Origin: Telmatospirillum sp.
Lineage (GTDB): Bacteria > Pseudomonadota > Alphaproteobacteria > Rhodospirillales > Magnetospirillaceae
Assembly (NCBI GenBank): GCA_031291415.1
Contig: JARLJB010000088.1
Coordinates: 16,849 to 80,848, forward strand
Length of the DNA stretch: 64,000 nucleotides
Direction of reading: 5' to 3'
The notes beneath the pieces were generated by a model, which had not been told where the DNA came from, ran no database searches, and saw only the letters and a list, made by a program, of their open reading frames with translations. Shown in pieces: positions 63,917 to 64,000 of the stretch. How positions within the stretch are numbered: the first letter of the stretch is position 1; each line of letters opens with the position of its first letter. The position numbers and the translations under genes were made by a program.

Positions 63917-64000
63917 TCAGGCAGCGGCAGCTTCGGGTAAATCCCGCCATGGCTTGGCGTCCCTGACCAGGGCGTTGAGGATAGTGATGAGCTTGCGGAC
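63917..64000 (-). mobile_element. IS110-family transposase, 3' end only
   Basis: On the minus strand the last 27 codons read V-R-K-L-I-T-I-L-N-A-L-V-R-D-A-K-P-W and end at a TGA at 63917-63919. The RKL-x3-LNAL-x-(R/K) string is the usual C terminus of IS110/IS1111-type DEDD transposases. The rest lies beyond the window. Only the end is visible, so completeness and subgroup cannot be judged. Confidence 0.75.

Overview
The window reads as part of a high-GC alphaproteobacterial chromosome, plausibly Rhodospirillales. This is inferred from base composition, a DUF1127 (YjiS-like) protein, a TAXI-type binding protein, a DcaP-like porin and the general gene content; no rRNA or other firm taxonomic marker is present. 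I see no tRNA, rRNA or CRISPR array.

Left part (1-20.6 kb) is ordinary accessory and metabolic gene content. It holds a menD-like gene cut by the window edge, a Cache/HAMP chemoreceptor, and a hexuronate-type catabolic group (uxuA, an FCD-family GntR regulator, an AEC transporter and a secreted alpha/beta hydrolase). A small lipoprotein, a DcaP-like porin, a thiM-thiE thiamine salvage pair and a large orphan lipoprotein follow. Next come a LysR regulator diverging from a flavoprotein / aldo-keto reductase / SnoaL-like gene set, a frameshifted gmhA, and a three-gene operon (DUF697 protein, 2-TM protein, SPFH/prohibitin-like protein).

The main content (21.1-63.0 kb) is a hybrid NRPS-PKS biosynthetic cluster with its exporters. 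Protein 1 (21136-25938) is A-T-KS-AT-T. Protein 2 (25938-39803) is TubC docking-C-T-C-A-T-C-A-T-KS-DH-KR-T-C. Two tandem cyclic-peptide-type ABC exporters (39800-43089) and a second DUF697 protein follow, all apparently one transcription unit with overlapping stop/start codons. An oppositely oriented TAXI-type periplasmic binding protein (43766-44923) separates these from protein 3 (45225-59501), which is TubC docking-C-A-T-C-A-T-KS-KR-T-C-A-T-C. Protein 4 (59498-62989) is A(with inserted methyltransferase)-T-TE. No phosphopantetheinyl transferase and no free-standing acyltransferase lie in the window.

Proteins 2 and 3 are paralogous. Both begin with a TubC-type docking domain plus a C domain and both end in a bare C domain. 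The substrate residues I read by eye suggest Val-like then Ser activation in both, followed by a malonate extension that is reduced (protein 3) or reduced and possibly dehydrated (protein 2). The most interesting hypothesis is a forked assembly line: protein 1 starts both routes, proteins 2 and 3 are alternative middles, and protein 4 finishes both. Ser-derived gamma-amino acids of this kind are known from alphaproteobacterial thalassospiramides, and an enamide version would be a Michael acceptor of the type found in protease inhibitors.

The right edge carries a DUF1127 gene, palindromic and repeated sequences, and the 3' end of an IS110-family transposase, so the cluster may abut a mobile-element boundary.
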